NCBI RefSeq assembly: GCF_003319105.1
Contig: NZ_QOHH01000014.1
Location: 1 to 64,000 of the forward strand
DNA length: 64,000 nt
Reading direction: 5' to 3'
Source: Blastococcus sp. TF02-09
GTDB taxonomy: Bacteria; Actinomycetota; Actinomycetes; Mycobacteriales; Geodermatophilaceae
Every line of letters starts with the position of its first letter. Position 1 is the first letter of the stretch. Positions 41,204 to 49,960 of the stretch are shown piece by piece. The notes under the pieces are model-generated. The model was not told the origin of the DNA. It saw nothing but the letters and a program-made list of their open reading frames with translations, and ran no database searches. The position numbers and the translations under genes are program-made.

Positions 41204-43918
41204 TCAGCTCAGCCGGACGGCGAGGACGGCGACGTCGTCCTCGGCGTCCGGGAGGAACATCCGGCGCAGCACCTGGTCGCACACCTCGTCCAGCGGCAGG
41301 CCGGCGCACCCGCCCAGGACCCGGAGCAGCTCCGCGGTGCCCGCGTCGATGTCCCGGTCCCGCCGCTCCACGAGGCCGTCGGTGTAGAGCAGCACCGTCG
41401 TCCCGCGCTGGAGGACCGCGGTGTGGTCCTCGCGCCCGGACGCCGGGTCGACGCCCAGCAGCAGGTCGGCCGTCGCGCCCTCCAGCAGCCGGGCGCTCCC
41501 GGACGCGTCGAGCAGCGCCGGCGGCGGGTGCCCCGCGCTCGACCAGCGCAGCAGCATGCCCGGGCCGTCGGCCGGCTCGAGGTGCGCCACGAGCGCCGTC
41601 GCCATCGTGTGCACGCCCAGCCCGGCCAGCGTCCGGTCCAGCTCGGTCAGCACCCACGCCGGCGAGCCGCCGCTGGAGAAGCTGATCCCGCGCAGCAGGC
41701 TGCGGACCTGCCCCATGGCGGCCGCCGCCCGGGTGTCGTGCCCTACGACGTCGCCGATGGCCAGCACCGTCGTGCCCGAGGACTGCTGGAAGGCGTCGTA
41801 CCAGTCGCCGCCGATCTCGGCGCCCTCGGCCGCCGGCACGTAGCGCACCACGATCTCGCAGTCGGGGATCCGCGGCGGCCCGGTGAGCATGCTGCGCTGG
41901 AGCGCGTCGGCGAGGGCGCGCTGCTGGCCGTAGAGGCGGGCGTGGTGCAGCGCCATCCCGGCGCGACGGCCCACCTCCACCGCGGCCTCGACGTCGGCGG
42001 CCGGGTGGGGACCGCGCTCGGCGCCGTTGAGCAGGCACAGCACGCCCACCGTCTGCCCCCGGATGGTCAGCGGCACGGCCGCGGCCGACGCGGGCGCCAG
42101 CGCCCACAGCGCCTCGCGCGCCGCCGGGTCCGACAGCGACCGCACCATGCGCTCGGGCGTCAGGGCCGGGATGACCAGCGGCTGCCCGGTGCGGAACACC
42201 GTCTTCGGCGCGCTGTCGGGCGTGACCGCCTGCAGCATCATCCGCACGTAGGCCGCCACCTGCTCGCCGCGGGCCGGGTCGCGGTGCGCGCTGGCGGACT
42301 CCTGCAGCCGGCCGTGCTCGTCGGTCGTGACGATCCAGCACCAGTCGCCCAGGCGCGGCACGACCAGCGAGGCCAGGCGCTGGAGCTGCTCGTCGATGTC
42401 CATCGTGCTCGACAGCACCCGGCCGGCCTCGGCCAGCAGCTCGAGCCGCTGGTTGGCCTCGGTCATCGCCGTGACGGCGCTGTCGCGTGCGGTGTCGGCC
42501 TGCAGCCGCGAGATGCTCACCGAGATCTGCGCCGCGAGGCCCTCGAGCAGCCGGAGCTCGTCGGCGTCGAAGGCGTGGTCGCTGGTCCAGTAGGCGACGA
42601 AGCTGCCCAGCAGGTTCCCCTCGACGACCAGGGGCAGCGACGCGAGCGCCCGGACACCCAGGACGTCGGTGACCCCGGCCATGGCCGGGAAGCGGGCGAC
42701 GCCCTCGTCCGCGGTGACCAGCAGCACGCGCTCCCCGGTCCGCGCGGTGTACTGGGTGGGCAGCGCGTCGTCCAGCTCGATGACCACCCGGTCGCTGGGC
42801 AGCAGATCGGGGTCGATGGCGTCCAGGAGCCGCTGGCCCAGGTACAGCTGGGCCGTCGCGCCGTCCGGCTCGTTCACGGCCACCCCGCCGGAGACCGCAC
42901 CCAGCACCTCGGCCCCGCGCAGCGTGATCTCGGCCAGCTGGTCGATGTCGGTGGCGTTCGCGACCTCCGCGGCCACGGCGGCGATCGCCGCCGTCCGCTG
43001 CACCGCCACCAGCTGGGTCCGGGCCTGGTCCCGGGCCTCGGTGACGTCCAGGACGGTGCCGAGGATCCGAACCGGTGAGCCGTCGATGTCGGACAGGACG
43101 CGGCCCCGGCAGACGATCCAGCGGACGTCACCGCCGCGCCGCACGACCCGCAGCTCGATCGTGTACTGGGCGCGGGCCTCGATGGCCTCGCCCATGATCC
43201 GCCCGGCGGACTCCCGGTCGTCCGGGTGCACGTACTCCGTCATGAGCACGTCCATGGGCAGGCGGAGCGCACCCTCGTGCCCGAAGATGGCGGCGCTGCG
43301 CTCGTCCCAGTCCATCTCGCCGCGCCGCAGGTCCACCTCCCAGATGCCCACCGAGCTCGCCTCCAGGGCGGCGTCGAGGCGCCGGGTCGACGACGTGACG
43401 GCGGCGTTCGCGGCGGCCAGCTCGAGCTCGGCCACCACGGAGCCGGCCAGCTGCCGCAGCAGCTCGGCGTCGTCGGCGGTCCAGGGGCGCGGCTCCGGGT
43501 CGTAGAGCGCCAGCACCCCGACCACGTGCCCGGCCGCCGTCGTCAACGGCGAGCCGAGGTAGGCGCCGACCTGTCCCGAGGTCACCGCGGGCAGGTCCGC
43601 GATGCGCTCGTCGACCCGCGCGTCCGGGAGGACCAGCGGGGCGCCGCCGGAGACGACCATCGCCGACAGCCGGCCGGTGAGCAGCGCCGGACCGCCCACC
43701 ACGCCCGGCGGCAGCCCGTACCCGCCCACGACCAGGTCCTCGTCGGTGAACAGCGTGACCTTGGCGTGGCCGGCACCCACCAGCCGGGCTGCGAGCCGGG
43801 ACAGCCGGTCGTAGGCGGCGGGTCCGGGGACCTCCGAGAGCAGCCGGCGGGCAGCCGCGATGCGCACCGGGTCGACGAGGACGTCCTCGACGGCGGAGCT
43901 CACCTGCGAGCCGGGCAC
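41204..43918 (-). CDS. GAF-PAS-GAF-GAF-PP2C (SpoIIE/RsbU-type) phosphatase
   Basis: A 904-residue cytosolic sensor phosphatase. Order: GAF (about 25-170), PAS with PAC (about 185-305; SSVGIWEVDLRRGEMDWDE), GAF (about 315-480), GAF (about 505-650), then the PP2C/SpoIIE domain (about 670-903) with EIGGDWYDAF, AIGDVVGHDTRAAAAMGQVR, WSSAGHPPPALL, LYTDGLVERRD and C-terminal DDVAVLAV. The metal-binding aspartates are all there. Such proteins dephosphorylate STAS antagonists in partner-switching stress pathways. GTG 43918 has GGAGGGG seven bases ahead. No anti-sigma kinase is adjacent; the divergent neighbour is an EAL protein. Confidence 0.92.
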   Translation of the reverse strand: MPGSQVSSAVEDVLVDPVRIAAARRLLSEVPGPAAYDRLSRLAARLVGAGHAKVTLFTDEDLVVGGYGLPPGVVGGPALLTGRLSAMVVSGGAPLVLPDARVDERIADLPAVTSGQVGAYLGSPLTTAAGHVVGVLALYDPEPRPWTADDAELLRQLAGSVVAELELAAANAAVTSSTRRLDAALEASSVGIWEVDLRRGEMDWDERSAAIFGHEGALRLPMDVLMTEYVHPDDRESAGRIMGEAIEARAQYTIELRVVRRGGDVRWIVCRGRVLSDIDGSPVRILGTVLDVTEARDQARTQLVAVQRTAAIAAVAAEVANATDIDQLAEITLRGAEVLGAVSGGVAVNEPDGATAQLYLGQRLLDAIDPDLLPSDRVVIELDDALPTQYTARTGERVLLVTADEGVARFPAMAGVTDVLGVRALASLPLVVEGNLLGSFVAYWTSDHAFDADELRLLEGLAAQISVSISRLQADTARDSAVTAMTEANQRLELLAEAGRVLSSTMDIDEQLQRLASLVVPRLGDWCWIVTTDEHGRLQESASAHRDPARGEQVAAYVRMMLQAVTPDSAPKTVFRTGQPLVIPALTPERMVRSLSDPAAREALWALAPASAAAVPLTIRGQTVGVLCLLNGAERGPHPAADVEAAVEVGRRAGMALHHARLYGQQRALADALQRSMLTGPPRIPDCEIVVRYVPAAEGAEIGGDWYDAFQQSSGTTVLAIGDVVGHDTRAAAAMGQVRSLLRGISFSSGGSPAWVLTELDRTLAGLGVHTMATALVAHLEPADGPGMLLRWSSAGHPPPALLDASGSARLLEGATADLLLGVDPASGREDHTAVLQRGTTVLLYTDGLVERRDRDIDAGTAELLRVLGGCAGLPLDEVCDQVLRRMFLPDAEDDVAVLAVRLS

Positions 43919-44090
43919 CTGTGGCCCCCCTCCGGGCGGAACGACGGCGCCGGGACGGCCACCACCGGGAGAATGCTCGCACGCCCCGGCCCGAGATACG
44001 GGACGGCACCGTCCGTGGCGCGACCTCCCTCGCCGGGGTGACCCCGCGCACCTGCCTCAAGAACGGCGCCGCACCGTCCGATGGTCAAGC

Positions 44091-45185
44091 ATGCTCGGGA
44101 CACGCATCGGCCTGCCGGACTGCCGTCCGCTACTGGCCGACCCCGCCGACCTGACGCTGGCCTTCCAGCCGATCGTCGGGCTCGAGACCGGCACGATCGC
44201 CGGGTACGAGGCGCTGGCCCGCTTCCCGGGCTCGGCCGGCCCCGACGTCTGGTTCGTCGCCGCCGCCGAGGCCGGGATCGCCGCCGAGCTCGAGGCGCTG
44301 GCCCTCCACCAGGCGCTCGCCGCCGTCCCCGCCCTGCCCGACGACACGTTCCTCACCGTCAACGTGAGCCCGCACCTGCTGGGCACGACACCGGTGCAGA
44401 ACGCGCTGGCCACCCGCCCCGACCTGCACCGCGTCGTCGTCGAGCTCACCGAGCACACCCCCGTCGACGACCTCGCCGCCCTGCGGCGGCAGACCGACGC
44501 GCTGCGCGCCCGCGGCGCCCTCATCGCCCTCGACGACGCCGGCAGCGGCTACTCCGGCCTCCAGCAGATGGCCGCCCTGCGCCCGCAGCTGGTCAAGCTC
44601 GACCGCGCACTCGTGGCCGACGCCGACGCCGACCCCGTCCGGATGGCGCTGGCCGAGATGGTCGGCGAGTTCGCCGGCCGCATCGACGCCTGGATGCTCG
44701 CCGAGGGCGTCGAGACGGCGGCCGAGCTGGCCGCCTTCGCCCAGCTCGGCGTCCCCCTCGCGCAGGGGTGGCTGCTGGGCCGCCCCGCTCCCACGTTCGC
44801 CCCGCTCGCCCCCGAGGTGGCGCAGCTCGTCCGCGCCCAGGTGGCCCGCGCCCGGCTGACCGAGAGCGTGGCCAGCCTGCTCCGGCCGGTGCGCCAGTGC
44901 GCCCACGGCGAGGACGTCGTCGGCGTCCCGCCGGCCCTGCTCCTCGGCCTGCACGGCGAGCCCGCCGGGCTGCTGCTCAGTGACCCGCGGACGGCGGAGG
45001 TGTACACCGCCCCGGTCTCGCTGCGGGTCCACCCGTCCAGCGACGTCCACGAGACCCTCCAGCGCGCCATGACCCGCGCGTCGGCGCACCGGTGGGAGCC
45101 GGTGGTGTGCACCGACCTCACGGGCCACGTCCTGGGGATCCTCCGCGTCGAGGACCTCATCGCCGCGGCCCGCAAGAGCCGTTGA
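44091..45185 (+). CDS. EAL domain protein (c-di-GMP phosphodiesterase-like) with C-terminal CBS-like region
   Basis: A 364-residue soluble protein. The EAL domain (about 12-245) has YEALARFPG, TVNVSPHLL, VVVELTEH, ALIALDDAGSGYSGL, QLVKLDRALV and LAEGVETAAEL, so residues for metal and c-di-GMP binding appear kept, with DDAGSG instead of DDFGTG. The C-terminal ~100 residues (PVSLRVHPSSDVHETLQRAM ... VVCTDLTGHVLGILRVEDLI) look like a CBS-type domain. ATG 44091. Likely hydrolyses c-di-GMP or senses it; divergent from the GAF/PP2C gene. Confidence 0.88.
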   Translation: MLGTRIGLPDCRPLLADPADLTLAFQPIVGLETGTIAGYEALARFPGSAGPDVWFVAAAEAGIAAELEALALHQALAAVPALPDDTFLTVNVSPHLLGTTPVQNALATRPDLHRVVVELTEHTPVDDLAALRRQTDALRARGALIALDDAGSGYSGLQQMAALRPQLVKLDRALVADADADPVRMALAEMVGEFAGRIDAWMLAEGVETAAELAAFAQLGVPLAQGWLLGRPAPTFAPLAPEVAQLVRAQVARARLTESVASLLRPVRQCAHGEDVVGVPPALLLGLHGEPAGLLLSDPRTAEVYTAPVSLRVHPSSDVHETLQRAMTRASAHRWEPVVCTDLTGHVLGILRVEDLIAAARKSR

Positions 45186-45228
45186 TCACGACCCCCTGCA
45201 CCCGATCCCTCACCAGAAGGAGAACCCC

Positions 45229-45402
45229 TTGAAGCGCTTCGCCTGCGGCGACATCATCCCCGGCTGCGCCTCGAGCTTCACGGCCGCGGACGACGAGGGC
45301 ATCCTCGTGCAGACCCGGCGTCATGCCGTCGAGGCCCACGGCGCTGCGGAGCCGGGCACCGACTCCGACGTGCTCGTCCGGCCTGCCATCCGCCCTGCCT
45401 GA
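45229..45402 (+). CDS. DUF1059 family small protein
   Basis: A 57-residue protein from TTG 45229, with AAGGAG six bases upstream. KRFACGDIIPGCASSFTAAD matches the start of DUF1059 proteins, which carry two Cys residues (CGD...PGC) and a downstream His; here VQTRRHAVEAHG follows. The normal family ends soon after that His block, so the last 20 residues (EPGTDSDVLVRPAIRPA) are an extension. It lies 43 bases after the EAL gene. Function of the family is unknown. Confidence 0.85.
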   Translation: MKRFACGDIIPGCASSFTAADDEGILVQTRRHAVEAHGAAEPGTDSDVLVRPAIRPA

Positions 45403-45440
45403 CCAACCGGTCGGCGGGCGCGGCCGCGCCGGCTCACCGG

Positions 45441-46361
45441 TCAGGCCGAGGCGCGGTCCAGCTGTTCGCGCTGGTCGTCGGTGAGCACCAGGTCGAGCAT
45501 CGGCAGCAGGTCCGCCAGCTGGTCCACGTTCCGGCCGGACGCGATCGGCGCCACCACCGTGGGCTGGTCGGCCAGCCAGCGCAGGGCCACCGCGGGCACG
45601 GGAACGCCCTGGGCCCGGGCGACGTCGCCCAGCGCGGTCAGCACCCGGTCGCCGCGCTCGCCCACGTAGGCCGCCGCACCCTTCGCGCGCGGTGAGTCGA
45701 TCTGCTCCCCCGCCCGGTACTTGCCGGTGAGGAACCCCTTCGCCAGCCCGAAGTAGGGCAGCACCCCGATGCCCAGCGCCTGCACGGCGTCGCGCAGCTC
45801 GCCCTCGTAGGCCTCGCGCTCCACCAGGTTGTAGTGCGTCTGCAGGGCGGTGTACCCCCGGATGCCCAGCCGCTGCGCCGTCTCGTGGGCCTCGATCAGC
45901 CGCGCCGCCGAGTAGTTCGACGCCGCCACGTACCGGACCAAGCCCCGCTGCACCAGCTCGTCGAACGCGGTGAGGGTCTCCTCCAGCGGCGTCGTCGGGT
46001 CGTCGTAGTGGGCGTAGTACAGGTCGATCCGGTCGGTCTGCAGCAGCCGCAGCGATCGCTCGGCCGCGGCGCGGATCTCCCCGGCGGCCAGCGGGTGCTC
46101 CTTCCGGCCCGGCGAGGCCTTGGTGGCGACGACGACCCGGTCGCGGGCGATCCGGGACGCCATCCAGTCGCCCAGGATCTGCTCCGAGGCGCCGTTGCCG
46201 TACATCTCGGCGGTGTCCACGAACGCCGGCTGCGGGTCCACCGCGTCGAGGAACCGGTCGAGGACGGCGAAGGACGTCGGCGCGTCCGCCGTCCAGCCGA
46301 ACACGTTGCCGCCCAGGCAGAGGTCGCTGACGGTCAGATCGGTCCCGGGGAGCTGCGCCAT
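45441..46361 (-). CDS. Aldo/keto reductase
   Basis: A 306-residue NADPH-dependent oxidoreductase with the (beta/alpha)8 fold. The catalytic Asp and Tyr are in FVDTAEMYGNGASEQILG, the Lys in VVVATKASPGR, and the His-like position in YYAHYDDPTTPLEETL; YVAASNYSAARL and C-terminal VVAPIASGRNVDQLADL give the coenzyme-binding part. Full length; ATG 46361. Substrate unknown. It is convergent with DUF1059 and divergent from the HU gene. Confidence 0.93.
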   Translation of the reverse strand: MAQLPGTDLTVSDLCLGGNVFGWTADAPTSFAVLDRFLDAVDPQPAFVDTAEMYGNGASEQILGDWMASRIARDRVVVATKASPGRKEHPLAAGEIRAAAERSLRLLQTDRIDLYYAHYDDPTTPLEETLTAFDELVQRGLVRYVAASNYSAARLIEAHETAQRLGIRGYTALQTHYNLVEREAYEGELRDAVQALGIGVLPYFGLAKGFLTGKYRAGEQIDSPRAKGAAAYVGERGDRVLTALGDVARAQGVPVPAVALRWLADQPTVVAPIASGRNVDQLADLLPMLDLVLTDDQREQLDRASA

Positions 46362-46635
46362 GCCCCCACGCTAAGTGGGCTGGACCACAGTTGCGCGCCG
46401 TCCGGCGTGGGGCAGATGTGACCTGGGAGCCATCCAGGGCCCGGAAATCGCCGCCCACTGGCGGATTGTCGGGCCGACATGGCAGCGTGCCCCGGGTCCG
46501 GCTCTCGTCAGGCCGGGCCCGGACCCCTGCGCCGCGTGGCGCGGATCCGGACACCCCACGGCGCAGATCGCGCCCGGGGCGTCGGCCAGGTGTCGAACCG
46601 AAGGCACCGGTCACCCCCCAACGAAAGGATGCTCG
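46362..46635. other. Intergenic region upstream of the HU gene
   Basis: A 274-base gap between divergent aldo/keto reductase and HU genes. I see no credible gene. It must hold both promoters; the AAAGGA at 46624-46629 is the HU ribosome binding site. No repeats of either palindrome family occur here. Confidence 0.4.
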
Positions 46636-46923
46636 ATGAACAAGGCTGAACTGGTCTCCGCCATCGCCAAGCGCGCCGATGTGCCGGCCTCCACCGTGGA
46701 CGCCGTCATCGCCGGTCTCCAGGAGGAGCTCGTCGACGCCATCACCCGCGGCGACAAGGTCGCCGTCTCCGGCCTGCTGACCGTCGAGCGCACGCAGCGC
46801 TCCGCTCGCACGGGCCGCAACCCGCAGACCGGCGAGACGATCGAGATCGCGGCCGCGAACACCGTCAAGGTGACCGCCGGCTCGAACCTCAAGAAGGCTG
46901 CGAGCGCCGTCCCGGTCTCCTGA
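46636..46923 (+). CDS. HU family DNA-binding protein
   Basis: A 95-residue nucleoid protein: MNKAELVSAIAKRADVPAST, then AVSGLLTVERTQRSARTGRN and the beta-arm Pro in GRNPQTGETIEIAAANTVKV. It lacks the Lys/Pro-Ala-rich C-terminal tail of mycobacterial HupB, so this is the short, HU/IHF-like form. ATG 46636. Single gene, probably monocistronic and well expressed given the strong ribosome binding site. Confidence 0.95.
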   Translation: MNKAELVSAIAKRADVPASTVDAVIAGLQEELVDAITRGDKVAVSGLLTVERTQRSARTGRNPQTGETIEIAAANTVKVTAGSNLKKAASAVPVS

Positions 46924-47054
46924 CCTGAGCGCTCCGCCGACCGCCGTCGGGCGTCGCGCCGCACCCGTGTGGTCCGGGCCACAGTGCCATGGGTCAGGAT
47001 GCGGGTGCAGGCGCCGCCCGACGGCGGTCGGCGCACAGGCAGCGGAGGTCCCCC

Positions 47055-48311
47055 GTGGGCAGTGATCTGACCGTCAGCACCGATCCGGCCGAGGTGGGCT
47101 TCGACGCCGGCCGGCTCGAGCGGCTGGACCGGCGGCTGTCCCGCTGGGTGGACGACGGCCAGCTGCCCGGCTTCCTGGTCACCGTCGCCCGGCACGGCGA
47201 GCTCGTGCACGTCGGCCGCGGCGGCTTCCGGGACATGGAGGCCGGCCTGCCGGTGGAGGACGACACCCGCTGGCGCATCTTCTCGATGACCAAGCCCATC
47301 ACCTCGGTCGCGGCGATGATGCTGTACGAGGAGGGCGCCTTCGAGCTCACCGACCCGATCACGAAGTGGCTGCCCGAGTTCGCCGAGACCCGCGTCTACG
47401 TCGCCGGCTCCGCGCAGAAGCCGGTCACTGTCCCGCAGATCGAGCCGATCCGCGTCTGGCACCTGCTCAGCCACACGTCGGGGCTCACCTACGGCTTCCA
47501 CCACGCCCACCCCGTCGACGCGATCTACCGCGCCATGGGCCACGAGTGGGGCACCCCCCGCGGCGCCGACTCCGCCGAGGTCACCCGCCAGTGGGCGTCG
47601 GCACCGCTGGTCTTCCAGCCCGGGACCGAGTGGAACTACGGCGTCTCCACCGACGTCCTCGGCCGGCTCGTCGAGGTCATCTCCGGACAGCCGCTGGACG
47701 AGTTCTTCGCCTCCCGCATCTTCGCCCCGCTGGGCATGCAGGACACCTCCTTCGGCCTGCGCCCCGAGGACGACCCCGAGTCCCTCGCCCGCCTCTACCT
47801 CGCGACGCCGGGCACGCCGGGCGGGCCCTCCTCGGGCATGACGTTCAGCGAGGCGATGGACCGGGGCGCCCATCGCAAGCCCGACTTCCTGTCCGGTGGC
47901 GGCGGGCTGGTCTCCACCGCGGGGGACTACCTGCGGTTCGTCGAGATGCTGCGGCGCGGCGGCTCCTACGACGGCGGGCGGCTGCTGAGCCCGCGGACCA
48001 TCCGGCAGATGCGCACCAACCACCTGCCCGGCAACGTGGACCTGGACACCTACGGCCGGCCGCTGTTCGCCGAGACGCCGATGCGCGGCGTCGGCTTCGG
48101 CCTGGGCTTCTCGATGGTCCTGGACCCGGCGGCCTACGGGGTGCTCTCCAGCCCCGGCGACTACAGCTGGGGCGGAGCGGCGTCCACGGCCTTCTACGTC
48201 GACCCGGTCGAGGACGTGACGGTGCAGTTCTTCACGCAGCTGCTGCCCTCGAGCACCCTGCCGATCCGCAACTACCTGCGCCAGCTGGTCAACCAGGCCC
48301 TCGTCGACTGA
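47055..48311 (+). CDS. Beta-lactamase family serine hydrolase
   Basis: A 418-residue penicillin-binding-protein/beta-lactamase fold enzyme (PF00144), probably an esterase or D-aminopeptidase-like hydrolase. The SxxK is FSMTKPITS near residue 77, the YxN-like motif is in WNYGVSTDVLG, and the KTG-equivalent region is about SWGGAASTAFYVDP. HLLSHTSGLTYGF is another family block. No signal peptide, so cytosolic. GTG 47055 has GGAGG about eight bases ahead. Not evidence for antibiotic resistance. Confidence 0.9.
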   Translation: MGSDLTVSTDPAEVGFDAGRLERLDRRLSRWVDDGQLPGFLVTVARHGELVHVGRGGFRDMEAGLPVEDDTRWRIFSMTKPITSVAAMMLYEEGAFELTDPITKWLPEFAETRVYVAGSAQKPVTVPQIEPIRVWHLLSHTSGLTYGFHHAHPVDAIYRAMGHEWGTPRGADSAEVTRQWASAPLVFQPGTEWNYGVSTDVLGRLVEVISGQPLDEFFASRIFAPLGMQDTSFGLRPEDDPESLARLYLATPGTPGGPSSGMTFSEAMDRGAHRKPDFLSGGGGLVSTAGDYLRFVEMLRRGGSYDGGRLLSPRTIRQMRTNHLPGNVDLDTYGRPLFAETPMRGVGFGLGFSMVLDPAAYGVLSSPGDYSWGGAASTAFYVDPVEDVTVQFFTQLLPSSTLPIRNYLRQLVNQALVD

Positions 48312-48318
48312 ACCCACC

Positions 48319-48359
48319 GCTTTTCCGCGGAAAAGCAGCCCGCTTTACCGCGGAAAAGC
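48319..48359. repeat. Two CCGCGG-family palindromes
   Basis: Units at 48319-48336 (perfect GCTTTTCCGCGGAAAAGC) and 48342-48359 (CTTTACCGCGG variant), the first 8 bases after the serine hydrolase stop. They are directly followed by a GGTACC-family-like palindrome (48364-48399), the only place where both families meet. Confidence 0.87.
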
Positions 48360-48363
48360 AGAG

Positions 48364-48399
48364 CCCTCCGGGACTTTCTGTACAGAAAGTCCCGGAGGG
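48364..48399. repeat. Perfect 36-bp palindrome, GGTACC-family variant
   Basis: A perfect 36-bp palindrome whose arms are CCCTCCGGGACTTTCTGT and reverse complement; the core is TGTACA instead of GGTACC. It ends 5 bases from the stop of the MaoC gene on the minus strand. The longest perfect palindrome of the window. Confidence 0.88.
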
Positions 48400-48403
48400 T
48401 GGG

Positions 48404-48865
48404 TCAGACGTAGCGGCGGTAGACGACAGTGGCGACCATCGCGGGCTTGGTGCCGCCCTCGATCTCCATCGTCACAGCCAGATTCATCGCGATGCCGCCG
48501 GCGAACGGGGTCGCGGACTCCATCGTCGCGCCGGCCCGCACGCGCGCGCCCACGGGCACCGGCGAGGGGAAGCGCACCTTCTCGGTGCCGTAGTTCACGC
48601 CCATGCTGAAGCCGGTGATCGTGACGATCTGCGGCACCAGCGAGGGCAGCAGCGACAGCGTCAGGTAGCCGTGCGCGATCGGCCCGCCGAAGGGGCTCTC
48701 CTTCTTCGCGCGCTCGGGGTCGACGTGGATCCACTGCTGGTCACCGGTCGCGTCGGCGAACTGCTGCACCTGCTCCTGGGTGATCGTCACCCAGTCGCTG
48801 TAGCCGAGGTGCTGCCCGACGAGGCTCTGCACGCCCTCGACGCCGTCGACGGTGGTCTGCGCCAT
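48404..48865 (-). CDS. MaoC family dehydratase ((R)-enoyl-CoA hydratase type), second copy
   Basis: A 153-residue single hot-dog hydratase, paralogue of the protein at 6234-6692. QQFADATGDQQWIHVDPERA carries the catalytic Asp and His and is followed by KKESPFGGPIAHGYLTLSL, nearly the same as in the first copy. The C terminus differs (VVYRRYV). ATG 48865; the start faces folP2 across 68 bp. It converges with the serine hydrolase gene through the palindrome cluster. Confidence 0.92.
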   Translation of the reverse strand: MAQTTVDGVEGVQSLVGQHLGYSDWVTITQEQVQQFADATGDQQWIHVDPERAKKESPFGGPIAHGYLTLSLLPSLVPQIVTITGFSMGVNYGTEKVRFPSPVPVGARVRAGATMESATPFAGGIAMNLAVTMEIEGGTKPAMVATVVYRRYV

Positions 48866-48933
48866 TGCTCGTCCTTCCGAAGGAGTCTGGTTGGCTGACT
48901 CCACCACACCGGCGTCACGGAGGAGGGAACGGG

Positions 48934-49794
48934 TTGCTCCGGATCGGTGCGCTGGATGTGCCAGACGGTGACTTCGTGCTGATGGCGATCGTGAACCGGA
49001 CACCTGACTCGTTCTACGACCGCGGCGCCACTTTCGGAATGGCTGCGGCCCTCGAGCGGGTGGACCGGGTGGTCGCCGAGGGCGCCGACATGGTGGACGT
49101 CGGCGGCGTGAAGGCCGCGCCGGGTGAGGACGTCGACGCCGCGGAGGAGATCCGGCGCACCGTCGACCTGGTCGCGGCCATCCGCGCCGCGCACCCCGCG
49201 CTGCCGATCTCCATCGACACCTGGCGCGCCGAGGTGGCCCGCGAGGCCCTGGCCGCCGGCGCCGACGTCGTCAACGACGCCTGGGGCGGGGTGGACCCGG
49301 AGCTGGCCGCCGTCGCGGCGGAGGCAGGGGCCGGCATCGTCTGCACGCACGCCGGCGGGCTGCCGCCGCGCACCCGGCCGCACCGCGTGCAGTACGACGA
49401 CGTCGTCGCCGACATCGTCACCCGGACGACGGCGCTGGCCGAGGCCGCTGTGGCGGCGGGGGTGGACCGCGAGCGGGTGCTCGTCGACCCCGGGCACGAC
49501 TTCGGCAAGAACACCCGGCACTCGCTGGAGGCCACGCGGCGGCTCGAGGAGCTGGTCGCCACGGACTGGCCGGTGCTGGTGGCGCTGTCGAACAAGGACT
49601 TCGTCGGGGAGACCCTCGGCGTCCCCCTCGAGGAGCGGCTCACCGGCACGCTGGCGACGACGGCGGTGAGCGCCTGGCTGGGCGCCCGGGTGTTCCGCGC
49701 CCACGACGTCGGCCCCACCCGGCAGACGCTGGACATGGTCGCCTCGATCCAGGGCACGCGCGCCCCGCTGCGCACCGTCCGCGGCCTCGCCTGA
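48934..49794 (+). CDS. folP2: Dihydropteroate synthase homologue, FolP2 type
   Basis: A 286-residue TIM-barrel protein. TTG 48934 has GGAGGAGGG upstream and gives LRIGALDVPDGDFVLMAIV. NRTPDSFYDRGATF, VDVGGVKAAPGE, SIDTWRAEVA and the C-terminal VASIQGTRAPLRTVRGLA closely follow the second DHPS of mycobacteria (FolP2, Rv1207). In true DHPS the second loop has a Ser-Thr-Arg-Pro-Gly, which here is KAAPGE; the mycobacterial FolP2 is reported to lack DHPS activity. So a role in folate is not assured. Confidence 0.88.
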   Translation: MLRIGALDVPDGDFVLMAIVNRTPDSFYDRGATFGMAAALERVDRVVAEGADMVDVGGVKAAPGEDVDAAEEIRRTVDLVAAIRAAHPALPISIDTWRAEVAREALAAGADVVNDAWGGVDPELAAVAAEAGAGIVCTHAGGLPPRTRPHRVQYDDVVADIVTRTTALAEAAVAAGVDRERVLVDPGHDFGKNTRHSLEATRRLEELVATDWPVLVALSNKDFVGETLGVPLEERLTGTLATTAVSAWLGARVFRAHDVGPTRQTLDMVASIQGTRAPLRTVRGLA

Positions 49795-49825
49795 GCCCGC
49801 CGCCGGGTACCGCCCCGACCGCCCC

Positions 49826-49849
49826 GGTACCGCGCTGCACCGCGGTACC
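49826..49849. terminator. GGTACCGCG hairpin after folP2
   Basis: Inverted repeat GGTACCGCG (49826-49834) and CGCGGTACC (49841-49849) with a 6-base loop, 32 bases after the folP2 stop. GGTACC occurs four times within 49805-49868 in this gap. Terminator is the likely role; it is not a member of the GGACTTTC family because the flanks differ. Confidence 0.6.
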
Positions 49850-49960
49850 CGCAGCCCGGAGGCGGTACCGACGCGGAGGTGCGCAAGGCTCTGGTGACCG
49901 TGGCCCGGCCGGTCTACCGTCCGCGTCCTCAGACCCTCGGCGAGCACCGGAGGTGGCGGG

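Noticed and set aside
47055-48311. Antibiotic-resistance beta-lactamase
   Set aside because: PF00144-type hydrolase without signal peptide; family is mainly esterases and peptidases.
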